64,000 nt of DNA, taken from positions 70,970 to 134,969 of the forward strand of contig CAVZNQ010000029.1 in the NCBI GenBank assembly GCA_963776665.1, written 5' to 3'. Of the stretch, positions 62,770 through 64,000 are shown one piece after another. The stretch is from Roseiarcus sp963776665. GTDB lineage: Bacteria > Pseudomonadota > Alphaproteobacteria > Rhizobiales > Beijerinckiaceae. The stretch's first letter is position 1. Every line of letters starts with the position of its first letter. A model generated the notes under the pieces. The model made no database searches. It saw only the letters and a list, made by a program, of their open reading frames with translations, and had not been told where the DNA came from. The translations under genes and the position numbers were made by a program.

Positions 62770-63462
62770 ATGTCACCCGGACTGATCCGTTTCGCTGTCG
62801 CGAGCCTCATCGCCGCCGCGGCCATGGCGGCCTCATGCGGAGGCTTCGCCCAGGACAACCCGGCGACCCCGCCTGCCGCCCAGGCGCCCGCCGCTCCTGC
62901 GCCCGCGCCCCCGGCCGCCAAGCCCGCCGAGCCGCCGGCGCCCGCAGCTCCTGAAGCCGCCAAACCTGGCGAGCCGTCCGCGCCGGCGGGCGAAGCTTCG
63001 ACTGGCGAGACGGTCGATCTCGCGTCGCGGCCCTTCGCCTACATCGAAGGGAAGGCGGACCGGGACGAGATCTACACCGCAATTCTCGGTTCGCTCGGCC
63101 TCGTCAGGCGCGACATGGAGAAGGCGAATCTCGCGCCGGCGGGCCGGCCGATCGCGGTGTTCCTCGAATCCGACGACACCGGATTCAAATATCACGCGGG
63201 ATATCCGCTGGCGGCGGCCCCCGAGGGAAAAACGAGCCTCTCCGACGCGGTCAAGATCGGGCAGACGGCCAGCGGCAAGGCGATGCGCTTCGAACACCAG
63301 GGCGCGTATTCGGACATCGACGCGACCTACGACGCGATCACGGCCTATCTCGACGAGAAGGGAATCGACGCGCAGGATTCCTTCGTCGAGGAATACGCCA
63401 ACGATGTGAAGGACCCGGACGACCCGACGCTACAGGTCAATATCTACGTCCTCCTGAAGTGA
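62770..63462 (+). CDS. Exported GyrI-like (effector-binding) domain protein
   Basis: 230 aa. A signal-like N-terminus (MSPGLIRFAVASLIAAAAMA...GGFAQD), a Pro/Ala linker (about 30-80), then a GyrI/SRPBCC-like effector-binding fold: RPIAVFLESDDTGFKYHAGY, GKAMRFEHQGAYSDIDATYD, AITAYLDEKGIDAQDSFVEE, and NIYVLL at the end. The domain usually binds small molecules in AraC-type regulators; here it is predicted outside the cytoplasm. Ligand unknown. Confidence 0.8.
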   Translation: MSPGLIRFAVASLIAAAAMAASCGGFAQDNPATPPAAQAPAAPAPAPPAAKPAEPPAPAAPEAAKPGEPSAPAGEASTGETVDLASRPFAYIEGKADRDEIYTAILGSLGLVRRDMEKANLAPAGRPIAVFLESDDTGFKYHAGYPLAAAPEGKTSLSDAVKIGQTASGKAMRFEHQGAYSDIDATYDAITAYLDEKGIDAQDSFVEEYANDVKDPDDPTLQVNIYVLLK

Positions 63463-63477
63463 CGGCGACCGCCGGGC

Positions 63478-63585
63478 TCGGGCGCAACGATCGCCAAGGG
63501 CGGCGCAACGAAACCCAAGCCGGGCGCAACAAAACCCAAGCCCGGCGCAACGAAATCCAAATCCAGCGCAACGAAATCCAAATTT
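63478..63585. repeat. Tandem array of about five 21-bp units (array B)
   Basis: Units of the form ccggcGCAACgaaatCCAAAt, the same GCAAC...CCAAA core as array A, 21 bp long. Downstream, TTTTCAAGGAGTTAGGC matches the array A flank TTTTTCAATGACTTAGGC. It follows the stop of the 62770 gene. Confidence 0.85.
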
Positions 63586-63599
63586 TATATCTTTTCTTT

Positions 63600-64000
63600 T
63601 CAAGGAGTTAGGCTGGAATCGGGCTGCGCGGGCCCACCCGCCGGGCGGGGTTCGGGGGCTCCGTCCCTCATCGACCGGCCGGCCTTGGCCTCCATTTGCG
63701 CGACGATGCGGTTCATCTTGGCGAATAGTTTTTTGCGCGCGGCGGCGTCGTAGACCGCCTTCCTCGCCCCGGCCTTCCGGTAGCGGTCCAGGTGGTCGAG
63801 AACCTGGAGATAGGGCGCGATCGCCTTGAGGTCGCCTCCGTCGACCGCCTTGGCGGCGAGGCGCTGCGCCTGTTCGAGCCGGAAAAGCTGAAGGATCGCG
63901 TGATCCGGCCCGTCGTCGACCTCTTGCCGTTTGAGCGCGTCGGCGACGATTTTTCGCACCCGCTGGCCGCTCAACCCCTCTTCGCGCGCGATGTCCTCGC
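63600..64000 (-). CDS. Helix-turn-helix protein, 3' part (start outside window)
   Basis: The frame is open past base 64000, so the 5' end lies beyond the window. Visible: EDIAREEGLSGQRVRKIVAD, a helix-turn-helix (AREEGLS, then QRVRKI), then helical text (ILQLFRLEQAQRLAAKAVDG) and a Pro-rich tail. A DNA-binding role is likely; no target is known. A TTG at 63974 is not a start, because the HTH begins upstream. Confidence 0.7.
   Translation of the reverse strand, partial: EDIAREEGLSGQRVRKIVADALKRQEVDDGPDHAILQLFRLEQAQRLAAKAVDGGDLKAIAPYLQVLDHLDRYRKAGARKAVYDAAARKKLFAKMNRIVAQMEAKAGRSMRDGAPEPRPAGGPAQPDSSLTP

Overview
This is GC-rich chromosomal DNA from an alphaproteobacterium, most likely of the order Hyphomicrobiales (Rhizobiales). 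The signs are the mrcA-prfB neighbourhood, the aerobic cobaltochelatase subunit CobT, HWE-type and CHASE3 histidine kinases, IalB- and YceI-type small envelope proteins, GGAAC-N16-CGTT (EcfG-like) promoters and alphaproteobacterial PEPxxWA-CTERM tails. A Beijerinckiaceae or Methylocystaceae relative is my guess. No marker gene in the window settles the genus.

Layout. 1-2907: end of PBP1A and prfB with its +1 recoding site. 2908-3256: a 21-bp tandem repeat array. 3257-7282: cytochrome b561, YceI, an anti-sigma/ECF sigma pair, a divergent Gly/Ala-rich TPR protein and DoxX. 7416-12538: cobT, beta-carbonic anhydrase, an NMT1-type binding protein, a hypothetical gene and a GST. 12548-14152: a hybrid kinase with an ethylene-receptor-like sensor domain, interrupted by an in-frame TAG. 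14.2-26.9 kb is an accessory zone. It holds five PEP-CTERM tails, small stress-type proteins (three behind EcfG-like promoters), three related small ribbon-helix-helix-like genes (one frameshifted), a His/Gly-rich exported protein, a CHASE3 kinase, a sugar-binding-like protein, and the remains of a receiver gene joined to a ligD tail. 26.95-32.1 kb: tRNA-Pro and a livKGFHM transport operon with an inserted palindromic repeat. 32.2-36.2 kb: DMT transporter, hemerythrin, hybrid kinase and single-domain regulator. 36.2-40.9 kb: a three-gene 2-oxoacid:ferredoxin oxidoreductase operon. 41.0-50.6 kb: proline-racemase-family enzyme, VOC protein, membrane protein, leuC, arfB, an MBL hydrolase, typA, an acyl-CoA synthetase and a deleted hydrolase. 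50.6-56.5 kb: a second branched-chain-type binding protein, GNAT, a MotB/MotA-like pair, asd, a second GNAT and tRNA-Val. 56.6-62.7 kb: IalB-like protein, lipoprotein, then a tandem glycine riboswitch ahead of gcvT-gcvH-gcvPA-gcvPB. 62.8-64 kb: an exported GyrI-like protein, a second copy of the 21-bp repeat array, and the 3' part of a helix-turn-helix gene.

Two themes matter for a reader. First, leuC, livF, the DMT transporter and a GNAT gene each return to a normal full-length frame if one base is removed. This looks more like single-base insertion errors in the assembly than real gene loss. Second, several features are worth follow-up: the kinase that keeps the copper-ligand Cys and His of the plant ethylene receptor but carries a TAG codon just after its H-box, the cluster of PEP-CTERM proteins, and the dispersed 21-bp repeat family seen at both ends of the window.
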